The notes under the pieces: model-generated | Told to the model about the DNA's origin: nothing | What the model saw: only the letters and a program-made list of their open reading frames with translations | Databases searched by the model: none | Translations under genes and position numbers: made by a program | Assembly: GCA_024291935.2 (NCBI GenBank) | Contig: JAGTYA010000026.1 | Coordinates: 3,211,501-3,275,500 of the forward strand | Length of the DNA stretch: 64,000 nt | Direction: 5' to 3' | DNA from: Okapia johnstoni | Lineage: Eukaryota > Chordata > Mammalia > Artiodactyla > Giraffidae | In this document: positions 12,518 to 25,800 of the stretch, piece by piece | Position numbering within the stretch: the stretch's first letter is position 1 | How the letters are laid out: each line of letters starts with the position of its first letter

Positions 12518-13746
12518 GCAAGCACTTAAACCCACTCATCCTGTCACCACAGGAGCAATTTGCAGCTTTAAGGATGGTGGCTGGCTCCAGAGTCCCGTTC
12601 TGGCTGAACTGAAGCTTTAGCTTGTTTGAGGCTGGGAAACCGAAGCCCTCCTGTCCCTCCGCAGTGGGAGGCTGGAGTGGCCTGTTCCCTTCCTGCCTGG
12701 TGGTCCTTGTCTTGCTGATTCCAGGCTGAACTGTTGTCTCCAGTGCCTCTGTGCCTTCTTGGAGGAGGGCTGTGTGTCTGCATCACGGCACAGCCACCTG
12801 GCCCTCTGTGCTGTCGCTGTTAGCATGCTCAGCTGCTGAACACCAGCCGCTGACCCACAAAAGCCCCCACACCGCCCACAGCTCTGACCTTGGTGCGTTT
12901 CTGGCTTTTGCGGCCCGAGGTCATGGACTTGGAGCGCAGGGTGAGGGCCGGGTCTGCCTTCCTCTCAGTGGTGGGCTCGGGAGAGGTGGTGGGCACAGTG
13001 GCCTGCAGCCCGGTGGAGCCGTCAGAGGTGCCCAGTGCAGGGGGCTCAGGCCCCACTGGCCCACCAGACGTCTCTGAGGTCCTGTCTGCCTTTGTGCCGC
13101 GGGCAGCATCACGGTAGAGACAGATGGGGGTCAGAGGGCAAGAACAGGCTGGGACCGGCCCTGAGAGCTCACAGCTGAGGGGGCTCTGGTGGACGTCGTG
13201 TTGGCCGAGGTGATCGTGATGACCCTGGTGTCAGGGTCCCTGGAGCGGTTGTCCCTCCCGTGAGCAGAGTGACCCATCGGCCTCAGCGCCTCGCCAGCCA
13301 AGCTTGCTGTCTTCTCTGGCCCCTGGACCAGAGAGGAGGCAGGAGGGAGCGCCCGGAGGGAACGGGGGTGTCTGGGCGAGGGACGAGGCAGCCATGTCGC
13401 CTTCCCTCCTAACCATGCCTGTGGAAGGCCGCGGCACTGCCCCTGGGCAGGGAGCCTGTGCTGGGCTTTGGCGTGAAGCTGGCCGCCCAGCAGCTGCTCC
13501 TGGGTCTGCCCAGGTGGACGCCTCCGAGGCTCAGGCCACCCAGGAGGCAGTCCTGAACCCCTGGCAGCTGCGGGGGACGCTCACTCCCGGGAAGCAGCCT
13601 GGCCGGTGCCCGGCTGGAGGCCCGGCCCTCGCCCTCCCGGTTTCCCCGAGGACCCCCCGTCGCTCCCATGGGGCCTGCCCGCGTGTGACCCCTCCAGCCG
13701 GGCTCCGTGCTCCCCCGAGCTCACCGGCCGCCTCCTCTCCCTGCAG
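12518..13746. other. SHANK2 intron immediately upstream of the PDZ exon
   Basis: GC-rich and free of recognised repeats except for the inverted exon copy at 12915-12948. It ends in the acceptor tccctgcag at 13738-13746. Minus-strand open frames around 12829-13056 include the ALTLRSKSMTS peptide because of that inverted copy. Confidence 0.6.
12915..12948 (-). repeat. Inverted exact 34-nt copy of SHANK2 exon sequence
   Basis: The reverse complement of these 34 bases is identical to 14461-14494 in the next-but-one SHANK2 exon, which encodes ALTLRSKSMTS. Flanking bases on both sides do not match. It lies in the intron before the PDZ exon, 1.5 kb from its partner, with the PDZ exon 13747-13882 in between. 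Confidence 0.93.
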
Positions 13747-13882
13747 GTGAACAACGAGAACGTCGTCAAGGTCGGCCACCGGCAGGTGGTGACCATGATC
13801 CGCCAGGGAGGGAACCACTTGATCCTCAAGGTGGTCACGGTGACCAGGAATCTGGACCCGGATGACACCGCCCGGAAGAAAG
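13747..13882 (+). CDS. SHANK2: SHANK2 exon: last part of PDZ domain
   Basis: 136 nt; acceptor ctgcag, donor at 13883 (gtgccc). It starts in phase 0 with VNNENVVKVGHRQVV and ends KKA in phase 1. This is the final alpha helix and beta strand of the PDZ domain. The PDZ domain of Shank proteins binds the C-termini of SAPAP/GKAP and other partners. The helix carries the GHRQVVTMIRQGG stretch, including the histidine that contacts type I ligands in this family. Skipping this exon would shift the frame. The match to SHANK2 is close to verbatim. Confidence 0.95.
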
Positions 13883-16800
13883 GTGCCCGCCCGAGGGACG
13901 GGGGGGCGGGGTGGGGGCCGTCTCCCCTGCCTGCTGTGCTCAGGCACCTGCAGGGCGCCCCATCGCTCGCCCTCCGCGGGGCTCCCAGTCCCCCACTGAG
14001 AGCGGGAAAGAGAGGTTAGGAGGCAACTCGGGCCTGCCCACGGGTGGCAGCGGCCCCAGGCCAGGCTGTGCTCAGCCGACAGAGGGGGCCTGGGGCTCCT
14101 GCTCCAAACATTTGATCCACCACTGCAGCCGCTCACGGCCTGGGCCCGGGGACGGCAGAGGTCCGAGGGCCCACCCACCTCCCCAAGAGCGGTCACAGCT
14201 GGGGGACACCGGACCTCAGTGAGGCCTGCAGAGGGGGGCCAGGAGCAGGCCAGACTCACCCCCTTAGAAAGGAGGCCAGAGACGCGTGTGAGAACTTCCA
14301 GCACTTCTCGTGACCACTGCCAGCTCCCCGCCCCGGGGCGAGGCCCTCCTGAGCCTTCTGGAAGGGCGGGCGAGGGCCGCATCCCGGGGCCAGGCTCTCA
14401 CTTCCGTCTCTCCCACCCGCGCCCCCAGCTCCTCCGCCTCCGAAGCGAGCTCCAACCACAGCCCTCACCCTGCGCTCCAAGTCCATGACCTCGGAGCTGG
14501 AGGAGCTCGGTAAGTTCCGGGTCCTGCCTGCCCCGGCCCAGCACCTGGCGCTCCCGCGGGCTGGCCTCGCAAAGCCTGTGCATGGTTCCCCCCGCTTGCC
14601 CGCTTGCCCCTCTCTCCCGGCCCCAGCGCCCGGGAGGGTGTCAGGAAGCCTCCCTGAGTGCGGCCTCCCGCGCTGGCCCCCTGCGTCCCTCCTGGGCTCG
14701 GGGGAGCTTCGTCGTCTGGCCTCCTCTCTCTTGGTTTGTCTAACGTCGTTTCGTTTTGAATTTTTGGGCCTCTCACTAGTGGACAAAGGTAAGCAGACCC
14801 CTGCGGTCTAGGGTGCCCGCGAGATCTTTCTTCTCGCGCGAGGCTCAGACCACAGGCTGTGGCCCCAGGGGCGGGCACAGACAGCAGTGGGCTGGTGGGC
14901 TGCAGGCCAGGGCACGGGGCTTGCTGGGGCCTTCTCAAGAGACCACAAGGGACAGAGGGCTGTGGCTGCTGGGCCCCAGAGCGTGGCCTGGGGAGGGCGC
15001 GCAGAGCCACGTGGGCCCCAGGCCTGGTGGCTGCATGGCTCGTGATGAGGATGGCATCCGGTGCTGCCCAGCTGCCATCCTGGGGGGTCACCGTGGTGCT
15101 CAGGGACACGTCCTCGAGGAGGCTGCTCTGACCACACAGGAGAGGCCAAGGGCTGAAAGCTTGCTTGGCTGAGAGGGCTCAGTGGGCAGGGAAGAAGGGG
15201 AGCATCTGTGACTTGGCACTGGGCAGGTTCCAGGGGCACGAAACCAGCCCTGAGCCCCGGAGCCGGTCCCCACAGGCCTAGCCCATCCAGGGGGCAGAGT
15301 GTGAGCACCCTCGCCGGTCTGGGACTCTCCGGGTGCTCCGACCCGGCCCCGGCCTTAATGGGGAGACCCTTGGGCCCTTCTGTCCAGAAGGAGAGAGCAG
15401 CCTGTCCCCCTTTGCGGCTCCTCTAACAGGGTCTCCCAGGGCCCAGGCCGGCCTCTGTGAGCTCCCCTTGCCCGTCGCCACATCCTGGGGCTAGACCTGC
15501 AGCTGGGTCGAAGGCCTAGGTCTTCTAGAAACCGGCAGCCCTGCCGCAGGGCCTCCCACTCCTCACCCAGAGCCCCCTTCCTCCAGCCCCTTCTGGACCA
15601 CACTGTGTCTGTTCAAACAAGACTCTCCAGAAACCAACCCCCTGCACCCCAGACCTGGCCCAGCCCCCCGAGAGGGACAGCACTATGACTGTCCATGGGA
15701 GCTTCCCCAAAGCCGGGTGGCATTTGCCACGAGGGCTCCCCCAGGAGGACCCACAGGCAGGTCACCTCTTGGGGGGGCTCCAGCTGCATCAGCTCAGGTC
15801 TGAGGGTCCTTCCTGAGAGCCACCTCGGCGTGTGACGCCCACCACGGCAGAGGCGGGTGGGGGCTATAAGAGGAGACCCCCTTGTCTCCCGCGGACAAGG
15901 CAGGCCCCCGGGTCCCAGGAGAGCGGACCACGCCCCCTCGCCCACCTGCATCTGCCTCGGACCACGGGGCCCCCGTGGTGGGGTGGGGGGTTGTCAGGCC
16001 CCCAGCGAGGGAGCCCGACCCAGGTCCCGGGAATCGCTGCCCTACCCCGGCCACCCTGGGACTCACACTGCCCTTTCTGTTTGCAAGCCTCCGTCCGGAA
16101 GAAGAAGGGTAAGGGGCGAGCCCCCCGCCCACCACCCCATGGCCCTCACTCGGTGTCCAGAGTGTGTCGTGACCTGTGCTGTCTTCTCCCTGCTCGGGGT
16201 CCCATGGAGGGGAGCCAGCCCGGGACGCGTCCTGTCTCAGTGTGATGTCTGCCCCGCCTCTCCCCGTCTGTGGTCATCCGGCGTGTCTGCGTCTCCCTGA
16301 GTCGTGTCCACGTCATCGACGTGTCCCCCGTCGTCCGGCGGGGCCTGCCTGGGTCGGGGCTGGGAGGCCTTCCCGCGGGCTGGTGGTCAGGGTGCAGGCC
16401 AGTGGGGCCCCTGGCAAGCAGATTGCTGACTGCCCTTTGCTGTGGGCAGGGACCGCCGCCCTTTAACTCCCAGAAAACCCCTGCCCTCCGGGAAGCCTGC
16501 TCTCCACGGGCAGGAAGACTGCCCTGGACCTGGAGGGGAGGGGCGCTGCCAGGCCACACCACTCCCTGCCCCCAGCTGGCGGTGGCACTGAGGACCCAGC
16601 CTCCGCTCTGTGAGCAGCCCCTCCCGCCCCCGGCAGCCAAGCCCCCGTGGATGGGCCCCTCCCCGACAGTCCCCACGTGCGGGCTGTTTCTCTCCTGGTT
16701 GCTGGAGACTTACCAGTGCAGAGGAAGGAGGGGACCCTCTTGCAGGCCCTGGGCACTGCCATAAGACACGAAGCAGCAGGCGAAACACTGAGATGGGGAG

Positions 16801-19800
16801 GGGGGCGGGCGGTCCTTGGAGCTCGGCAGGACCGCATCTGGGGCCTCGGGTCCGGGAGCACCAGGACGCACCTCTCTCACGCAGTCTCCCAAGGCAGGCT
16901 GACCCTGACAGCCTCTCTCTGCAGCGGCCCTGGGCCTCCACCCCCACCTCCTGCTCGGAGATTCCCAGTGGGCTTTCCAGTCTCGGTCACCCTCTTGACC
17001 GTGGGGGCGGGTGCCCAGGGCACAGGAAGTTCCCTGGGCTCACCTTACCCTCTGAACCCGCTTTGGTCCAAGGCCAAGGCCAGCCAGCATGAACCGCTGT
17101 TTCTGCCCACTGCGCCTTCCGGAAGAGGCCCCACACCTGGGCCGCGGGAGCCCCGTGGCCATCATGGGGCTGGCCCAGCCTCGGAGGCACGTGCGGCCTG
17201 CCCCCACCCACCTCAGGGGCCCTCAGCAGCCAAACACCCTGGACTGCAACAAGAGGACAGAAGTCGGGGCCCACCCAGGCCAGGGCAGAGTCGCACAGAG
17301 GACAGGCAGGAATCCTGGAGAGGGGGCCCACCTTCCTTTGCACAGGGGAGAAAACTCGATGTGAATTTGAATTTGAGCTTAGACGCCCCCATTTAGTCCC
17401 CGAGGAATCTCCCAAGGGCCTGCTCTGTCCCCAGAGGCTGTCCTCATGGCCACTGGGGGCAGCCAGGGCCACTGTGAGGGCCACACTGGGCCAGGGTGGC
17501 TCCAAGCAGAAGCCAGGCCAGAGAGGAGGGACCAGCTTCACTGCTGCTTCTGGGCCCATGGGGGCCAGAGTGCCCCGCCCCACTCCCGGCATGCCCACAC
17601 GGCCTCTCCTGGGAAGATTAAAAGATGGGCAGCAGGCCAACAGCTGCCGCTTCACCAAGAGCGACTGGTCTGTGCCATCTGGTGCCATCAGCGCTTAGCT
17701 TCCTTAGAAACTGTGTCGTGGAGGAAGCCCTGCGCGTGTACCCTCTCACCCCAAGACACGGCGAGGCTGGCCCCGCCCCCCCAGAGGGCCTGGCAGGACC
17801 CCCTGTTTAAGGTCACAAGGGTCAGGGTTCCTGGATGTCCCCGAGATTAGGACGCATTTCGTGAAGCAACCGCCCGAAATGCTGTAGGATCTGAGAGTCT
17901 GAATCTCAGCCATGCCAGGCATTCCCGGAGCAGCTGGGGTCACTCTCCCGATGGTTCTGAGGAGCGGGGGTGCTGGATCCAGCCCGGAACATGGGCCCAG
18001 GGATGGGGGGAGTCTGCAGTGGGTGGGCGCCCCATTTCCCCCGGCGGAAACTCGGCCACCGGGCGCACAGTGTCAGCCTGGTCTTGGCTTCCCCTCCTTG
18101 CCCCAGCTTGAGGGGGGGTCATTCCACTCCTCGAATCGATGCCTCCCTCCTGCAGACCATGCCAGTGACTTCTGCTGAATGACCTAGGGCTTCTCCAGCA
18201 GGAGAGCGTGGGCACGTGGGTGGCTCGGCCTGTGCTTGGGAGAGTGCTTATGGGTGGGCGCTCCGGGATCAGGCAGGAACACCCCACTCGTGCTCTGGTC
18301 TGCAAGAGAGACGGGGCTGCCTGCAACCTACCCCGCACCCCATGCTTGACATCCACCGCCCCCCAGGAAGTGTGCAGCCTGCGGACGGTGGGCACGACAC
18401 CATGTTTGCTTAGAAAATTAAAATGCAGGGTCACTTCCAGGGTGTTTGCATCAGCTTGCTCCTAGATTGTTTCTGAAGACTTGACAGTTTTCCAGCCTGT
18501 TGGCAGGGTGGCCTTTGGCCTCAGAGTGCTTCCCTGTAAGGCTGCAGGGCTGGACTCACCAATCTCAGCACCGACAGAGACCCAGTTCCAGGCTTGTGTA
18601 AACAAAGCAGAATAATCCTGGTGAGCCTAGAAGCAGGAGCCAAAACCCGGTCTTGCAGCGTTCCTGAAAAGCCTTCATGGGCCTCTAAACAAGCCCTGCA
18701 CCGCAGGGGCTGAGCCGGCTTGAGACGAGGCCCGGAGGGGCCCCGGGCCCCCGGGGAACGTGACCCGGGGCTGCCCTCTGCATCTGAATTGAAACCACAC
18801 TAACCCAACCCTCACTGAGAACAGAATAACAGCCCCCAACACAGCCCCCGCAGAACAAGATGCACTCATGTTTCCCGGCTCCAGAGATTGCGGAGGGGAC
18901 ATGGAGACCAGAGGGTTTACACAACGGCCGGGATTGTCCACTTCAAGGTCACCGTGCCTCCAGGGATACACCTCCAAATACACCCCAAAACCACGCATCC
19001 GGATGTGGTGTGGTGAGCACGGCGCTGACTTCTCAATCAGCCTGGCCAGGCAGGCCGTTCCGATGGCAAGCCGGGATTTCCGCTGTCGGCTGGAGCTTGG
19101 CAAGCCCCCACCCGGTCCTGGAGTTCCAGCGGCACGAAAGGCATCAGCTCCTCAGTTGTTCTGTCTGCAAGATGGGGACAGTCCCCGCACGAACAGGCTC
19201 TTGTTAAGATGAGAAACGGCATGAAGGCATCTCGATGTCCCACCAGGGTCGCCTTTGCCTTCCCTGCACACACCCACCCTCGAGGGGTTTTGGGAGTGCC
19301 TGCCCCGTGCCTGGGACCCCAAGACCATGGTGTTCCGCTGGCTTGGCCCAGGCCTGTGAGGATCCTGGCTTGCACTGAGGCCTGCTCAGTGGAGTAGACC
19401 AGCCCTGTGAGCTAGGCAAACCACAGACGTGGACTCGCAGGGCCCCGCTAGGGACAGGAGGTCTCGAAGACCCAGCTGTGTAACTGTCTACGTCAGGAGC
19501 TCTGCCCTGCCCTGGAGCCCCTCACTGGGCCCCCACGGGAGGCCCTGCAGGCTGCAGCCGCTCGGCCTTGCCCTAACTCGGGGGCATCCCCTCCCCCGGG
19601 GGAAGGGCAACCTGCCCGAGCTGCACGGGCCGAAGCTGAAGCTGGGCCCAAGAAGACGGCCAAACATGGGGACAGAGGTCAGAACCGGCCCTGACCCCCC
19701 ACCATCTCCAGAGAAAGAGCCGCACCCCGGCAGAAGCAAGGCCGGCGGCCAGCGTGAGAGGCCTGGATTCCAGGGCCGGGCCGGGGGGACCTGCGGTCAC

Positions 19801-22800
19801 CACAGGCTTGCCAAGGGGGCCACCCGAGGACCCCGAGCCCCTCAACCGGAGGGGCAGGAGGTGGGGGAGAGCAGCACAGCAACACGTGAGGGCCCCACCC
19901 GAAGAGAACTCCGGCCCGGGCACGAGGGCGCCGGCTTCGCGGAGGAGGCGCGCTGCTGGGACGGGGTGGGCGCAGGGCCTCACCAGGCAGGAAGGTTCCC
20001 GGTCCCGGGAACGCAGGTGGGGAAGAGCACGTGACCGCAGCTGGGGGGTCCCCACCGGACACGGGTGCTTCCGACCGACTCCCAAAGGGTGGACACTTAC
20101 TATGTCCCACACATCCACGGGGAAAAGGCTGGGAGAGCTGCGGGTCCCAGAGCGAGGAGGATGGGGCCGGGGGGGGTCCCCCGCCCGCTCACCTGTGGGG
20201 ATGGGTCCCCCTATGCTGCCACCGCCTGAACCCCTCTGCCTTTCTGGGCCAGGCACGCTGGCACTGCGGGCCCCTGGCCCTGGTCCAGGACAGGGTCCTG
20301 AGAAGCCTGCCTATTGGCGGTGGGCTGGCCCCGGCGGGCCCCTCTTGTTGGGGATCTACGGGAGCTTTTCCAGGGGCTGTGCTCCTCCTGAACGGCCCCT
20401 GCTAAAGGCAGCTGCTGCAGCATCTTGAACTGGGCACCAGGGTGCCAGTCCTGTGACTCTCATGCTGGCCTCGCAGCTTGGGGTCTGCTAAGACCCCAGA
20501 AACCTGGGCCTTTCTGATGGCACGAGCTTCGTGGGGCATCATAGGATCCCAGAAGGGGCTGGGGTTCAGCTCGGAGAAGACCTCAAGCTGTGGACAGACT
20601 GTTTTGGGGCTGCGAGGAGAGTGTGGTGCCTCACGGGGTCCCACCAGGCCCTCCTCACACTGGCTTCCTGCTCCCCAGCGTCACCTCCCGTCTCAGCAAA
20701 CCAGGGTCCCCTTCCAGATGCTGGTGCCTGAATGCAGTCACCGGGTTTCCACCCCCAAAAAAGTTTAAATTTACATTTTCAAATAATTTCTTAAGCTGTA
20801 AGCATCACTAATAACTGACCCTTGGGTTGCTTATCCACAAGCCACTGAAAATGTCCACTTTCTGGGGGGAGGGGGCCCCCGCACAGCAAGGCCCAGACTT
20901 CTACTGGCTCCTGAGTAGGGGGCTGCCTCCACTCCCCAGCCCCACCCCTGCCTACACCCATGCTGCCCAGTCGCCTCCATCCTTGGGTGCTGGGTCCTGA
21001 GACCCTAGCAGCTGCATTTACAGAGGAGCCGCACCTCTGAGCTCTTAGAAAGAAATTCACAGCGTTGACTTAGCTCCCACATCCTGGAATGAACAGCACT
21101 GGTGTGAACAAAGCAATGCCCTCTGAGTCCCAGGGCCTTGGGGGCTACACTGTTGGGAGGGTCTCCTCTCCCTCCTGTCCACGTGCGGGGCAGGGGGCCG
21201 GGTCCTGTCGGTGTCCATGCTTGTGGCTGAGGCATGCTTGCTCTGTACCCCTTGCACAAGAAAAGCTTTCTTCAAATGCAAAAGGCACGTGGACACTTTT
21301 CTACCAGCCCCTTGCCCCACTGTGTTATGGGGCCTCAGTCACTGACGCCCATCCTGACCATCCTGTTCCCATTGCAGATAAACCCGAGGAGATCGTCCCG
21401 GCCTCCAAGCCATCCCGGGCTGCCGAGAGCGTGGCGCTGGAGTCCAGGGTGGCTACCATCAAGCAGCGGCCCACCAGCCGGTGCTTCCCCTCCATCTCGG
21501 ACATGAACGTGAGTGGCCGGGCCGAGGAGGGGCCGCAGGCAGGTGTGGGCGGACCACGCAGCGCCGGGTCAGCCTCCCCGGCGTCCACACCGGAGCCCTG
21601 ATCTGAGTCACCAGGCGGGCACCCCAGTGCAGGGCAGACTGGCAGCAGAGGACAGACCACTCACCCTGCACCCGCTCCCTTGGCACTGACGGTCCTCCCA
21701 CAGGACACCTGAAGCAAAGCAGCCCTCCAGGTGGAAGAAGCCCAACCCCACCCTCGTGGCAAGCTGAGTCCCAGCACCCATGGGGGACCCTGCCTCTCGG
21801 AGGTCCCAGGCCCCTGTGAGTCCTAGGGGCTGAGTCCTGCCTGGGCAGTGGCAGAGACCACAGGCCACTGCGGCCGCCAGCGCCAGCCGAGCCCAGCGGG
21901 CTGCTCCTCTCAGGTCCCAGACACGGCCCTCTGCACCCCCAGCTTCGAGCCAGCGACCAGAGCTGAGCACTGTCCATGGCACTGAAGTATTTCCTCTGAC
22001 TCCGCTTCAGATTGACTCACTCTGTTTAACATTGCCTTTTCTTAATAATGCCGAACCAGCATTCCTCAGATGGCAAAGAATCTGCCTGCAATGCTGGAGA
22101 CCTGGGTTCAATCCCTGGGTCGGGAAAATTCCCTGGAGAAGGGAACGGCAACCCACTCCAGTATTCTTGCCTGGAGAATCCCGTGGACGGAGGAGCCTGG
22201 AGGGCTACAGCCCAGGGGGCCACAGAGAGTTGGACACGACTGATCGACTAACACTTGAGCTTTCTGTCAAACCTTTCTTAATAATACCCGTGAGTGTCGT
22301 CGGTCTGATGTACCAGTTTTCTGTGATACACATTAACGGTAACAGGTGTTCTCTGCTCGCTCATCTCAGGCACTCCGGGGGTGACTGCCCTTCGTGGTAG
22401 CCCCACACCCACCCTGGCCCAGAGACTCCAAGCCCACCACCCAGCAACAGAGTAGAGCCAGCCGGGCGGAGCCCGGAGCCCTGTGAGGAGGGTCTCAGAG
22501 CAGCAGACCCCTTAAAGCTCGCGCATGGGTGTCCTTTGGGCTCTAATCCATCTGTGCCCTAAGTCGCCCTCCAGTGACTCCGGGTGAGGGCCAGCCAGCA
22601 ACCTCAGCTTTGCAGTCAAGAAGCAGCAGGCAGGGTGGGGGCAGCCAGGGGGTCTGCTCCCAGCGCAAAAGAGGGGCGTGCCAGGCCCCTCCCGGGCCAG
22701 GGGAGAAGGGCAGCGCCCCCGTGGGTCCCACGCGCTCGTTCACACTGCACCGGGCTCCACGGGCCCTCCACCGCGCCGCTGTCGTCTGCCACCCTTGGAG

Positions 22801-25800
22801 GTGGCCGTGGCCAGGGTCAGATCCCGCCACCCACCGCCAGGTGCTCTTCCCTCCAGGATACACGTCCTGGCTCTTCTCTCGCTCAGTCAACGTCAGGCAG
22901 ACCTTGGCTCCACCGAGCAGGGCCCCCTTCGGGGTCCTGGACACTCAGATGCTCCCAGGACAGCTGGGGGAAGGCAGGTGGCAGGGCTCCAAGGCCAGGG
23001 CTCCGTGTCTGCCGGCCACGGGTGGGGCTGGTCCGCCGCGTCTCACTCGGCTCTCCGGTTTGCAGTCCGTGTACGAACGCCAGGGCATCGCCGTGATGAC
23101 GCCCACCGTCCCTGGGAGCCCGAAGGGCCCGTTCCTGGGCCTCCCTCGAGGTACGATGCGAAGGCAGAAGTCAATAGGTAAGCAGCATGGCCGCGCCCAC
23201 AGAGGTGGCCCTGGGCTCTCAGCAGGGCCCCTCGGTGACCCCACGCCTGCCCACTGAGGGACAGGCCCCCAGTCTCACCCCGGGGAGCCCCTGACCCTCT
23301 GAAACTTTCCTACCCTCTGGAGTCCAGATCCAAGGTGACTTCCGACCTCACAGGCCAGGTATCCATGATGATACCAGCAGGGGGAGGGTACAGAGTCGAG
23401 AGGGGTATGGCGGTGGGCAGGCGATGTTCAGGAATCCCCCACCCCCACCCCGCGTGGTGAGTGACCGGCAGAGTGGGCCCACACCCCCGTGAACAGCCAC
23501 TCCCGCGTTCTGGGGCGTGCTCAGCGGACACACTACTTGGGGTGGCCGGACCGGCTTCCCGCTCCAAGGGGACAGTACCGTGGCGGTGGGGGGGACTGCT
23601 GCCTTCTCGTTAACATCACATGGCTCCTACCAACTCGGCTCTGAGCGCGGTCAACACGACCCCCTAAACCCAGCCCCTGTGTGTGACAGTCTGGCCCTGT
23701 CTCTACCGCGTGAATTCCCAGAGGCCCTCCGGCCCCCTCCGGACACTGGGCCTGTGGCCAGCGGCGCTGTGGCTAGTTTGAGGGGGCCACGGCAGGCAGG
23801 ACCTGAGGAATGAGGGATGGCGGAGGTGGCGTCTGCGGGTCCTCAAAGCCCCCTGCCCCGAGGAGCTCGGGGCCCCGCAGGGCAGCGCACACGCCACCTC
23901 CTGCCCCGGCTCTCAAACTGGTCAATAACAATCAATTTCCTCCTGTCAGACAGCAGAATCTTTCTATCAGGTTAGTGGACCTTACGGCTTGGAGTCTGTA
24001 ACGTGAATGTAGTGGTTTCCTCCATAAGGCGTATTCGTAAATCAGCACTCCCTGGGAGGCGCTCAGGGCCACGGGCCTGCCGTGCCAGGATGCCCTCCCA
24101 CGGAGAGCCGTGTGAGATTTGGAATACCCTTATCGAGCAGAAGTTCCCATTGGGATGAGCTACTGGAGTCTGCCGTAGGAGCTTCTTTGATTTGAAGTCT
24201 CCATTCCGTTATTGCTTTGAAAACCCTGCATGCCCCCCGACACGGGATCTGCACACGTGCCGTCTGCCCGCGTCTGTGTCCTGCTTCCCGTGTCCAGAGT
24301 GCGTCCTGTTGATGCTTTTTTGTATCTTGAACTGTCGGAGAGAACCTGGAAGCCCATCTAAGGGGCACACCAGAGCTCTTGGCCCCACCTCGGCTGTCTC
24401 CCCCACGGGTCCCCAGCACCCTCTCACCCAGCCCCACAGGCCTCAGTAGGTCCAGCCGTCCAATCGGACCGTGGTGAGTGGGGACCATGGTGGACTGCCC
24501 GGTCCTTCAGCCCAGCCCAGAGGGTCTCAGGACCCAGAGAGGCTGCGTTCACTCAGGATGCTACTCCTGGGGCCCTGGTTAAAGGGTTGAGGCCGATCAG
24601 CCATCCTCCTGAAGGCCCAGGAGCTCCGGGACCCCTGGGGGGCCCAGATAAGTCAGGCAACAAAACGGGCCCCTGTCGAGCGGACGAGGCCGCCCCAGGG
24701 TCCACACCCCCGCAGGGCTCTGCCCAGGGCGCTAGGCCTCCCCACACACCCGCAGGACGTCAGGCACTGATGCCCCCAGACCGTGGCCCCTTCCGCCTCC
24801 CTCAGCCAGTGCAGCAGCTGGTGTGCCCTTTGCTCTTACTTCCAACGGGCAGCTCCACACCCTCAGTCCCAGACCCCAGAACACCCTCCGGGCACCCTGG
24901 CCAGGTCTGAAGGAATAGAAGCTTCCTGATCCCAGCTGCCCCATCCCCCCTACCCCACCCCACACACACACATACGTGCAGTCCCAAGGGGTAGGGCACC
25001 CTCATCGCCCCGGATCACTCCGCTGCCCTGGGGAACTTGGAGGGTCATGCCCAAGGGGCGGGCGGCCCTATGCCCACGTCCTTGTCCCCCAGGTCCGTGG
25101 ACAGGCAGGCCGGGCCGTTCCTCCTGGCCTCCAGCCGCTTCTCCCAAGTTGCGGACGGCCCCGGGGAGACAGAACAGACCGCAGGCAGGAGGGCTCAGCA
25201 GCACGCACTCTGGGCCGCCTGGTGCCTGCCCGGTTTTTGGCTCGGAATGGGCCGCGTGACCCCGATGTTGTGGCCTGTGTGCTGTGTTCCATGGACCAGT
25301 GTGCATCGTGATTGCTTGTGAGTTTGGAGGAGACTTGGCGTGTCACACCACCCTCGGAGCGTCGCGGGGCTGTCTGTCCTCACCATGATGTAAGTCTAAC
25401 CCTGTCTTCTGCTTGTAGGGATAACGGAGGAGGAGCGGCAATTTCTGGCCCCGCCGATGCTCAAGTTCACCAGAAGCCTGTCCATGCCGGACACCTCCGA
25501 GGACATCCCGCCCCCGCCGCAGTCGGTGCCCCCATCTCCACCACCACCCTCCCCCACTGCCTACAACTGCCCCAAGTCCCCCACGCCGCGAGTCTACGGG
25601 ACGATCAAGCCCGCATTCAACCAGAACCCCGCCGCCAAGGTGTCCCCGGCCGCCCGCTCCGACACAGTGGCCACCATGGTGCGTGAGAAGGGGCTCTACC
25701 ACAGGCGGGAGGTCGACCGCTACTCCTTGGACTCCGAGGACCTCTACAGTCGCGGCGCCGGCCCCCAGGCCAACTTCCGTGGCAAGAGGGGCCAGATGCC

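Noticed and set aside
13531..14382. 283-codon minus-strand frame across the PDZ exon
   Set aside because: Antisense shadow plus GC-rich intron; the peptide has no recognisable domain.
24587..24660. Palindrome-like stretch around ggagctcc
   Set aside because: Short and imperfect; explained by GC-rich composition.
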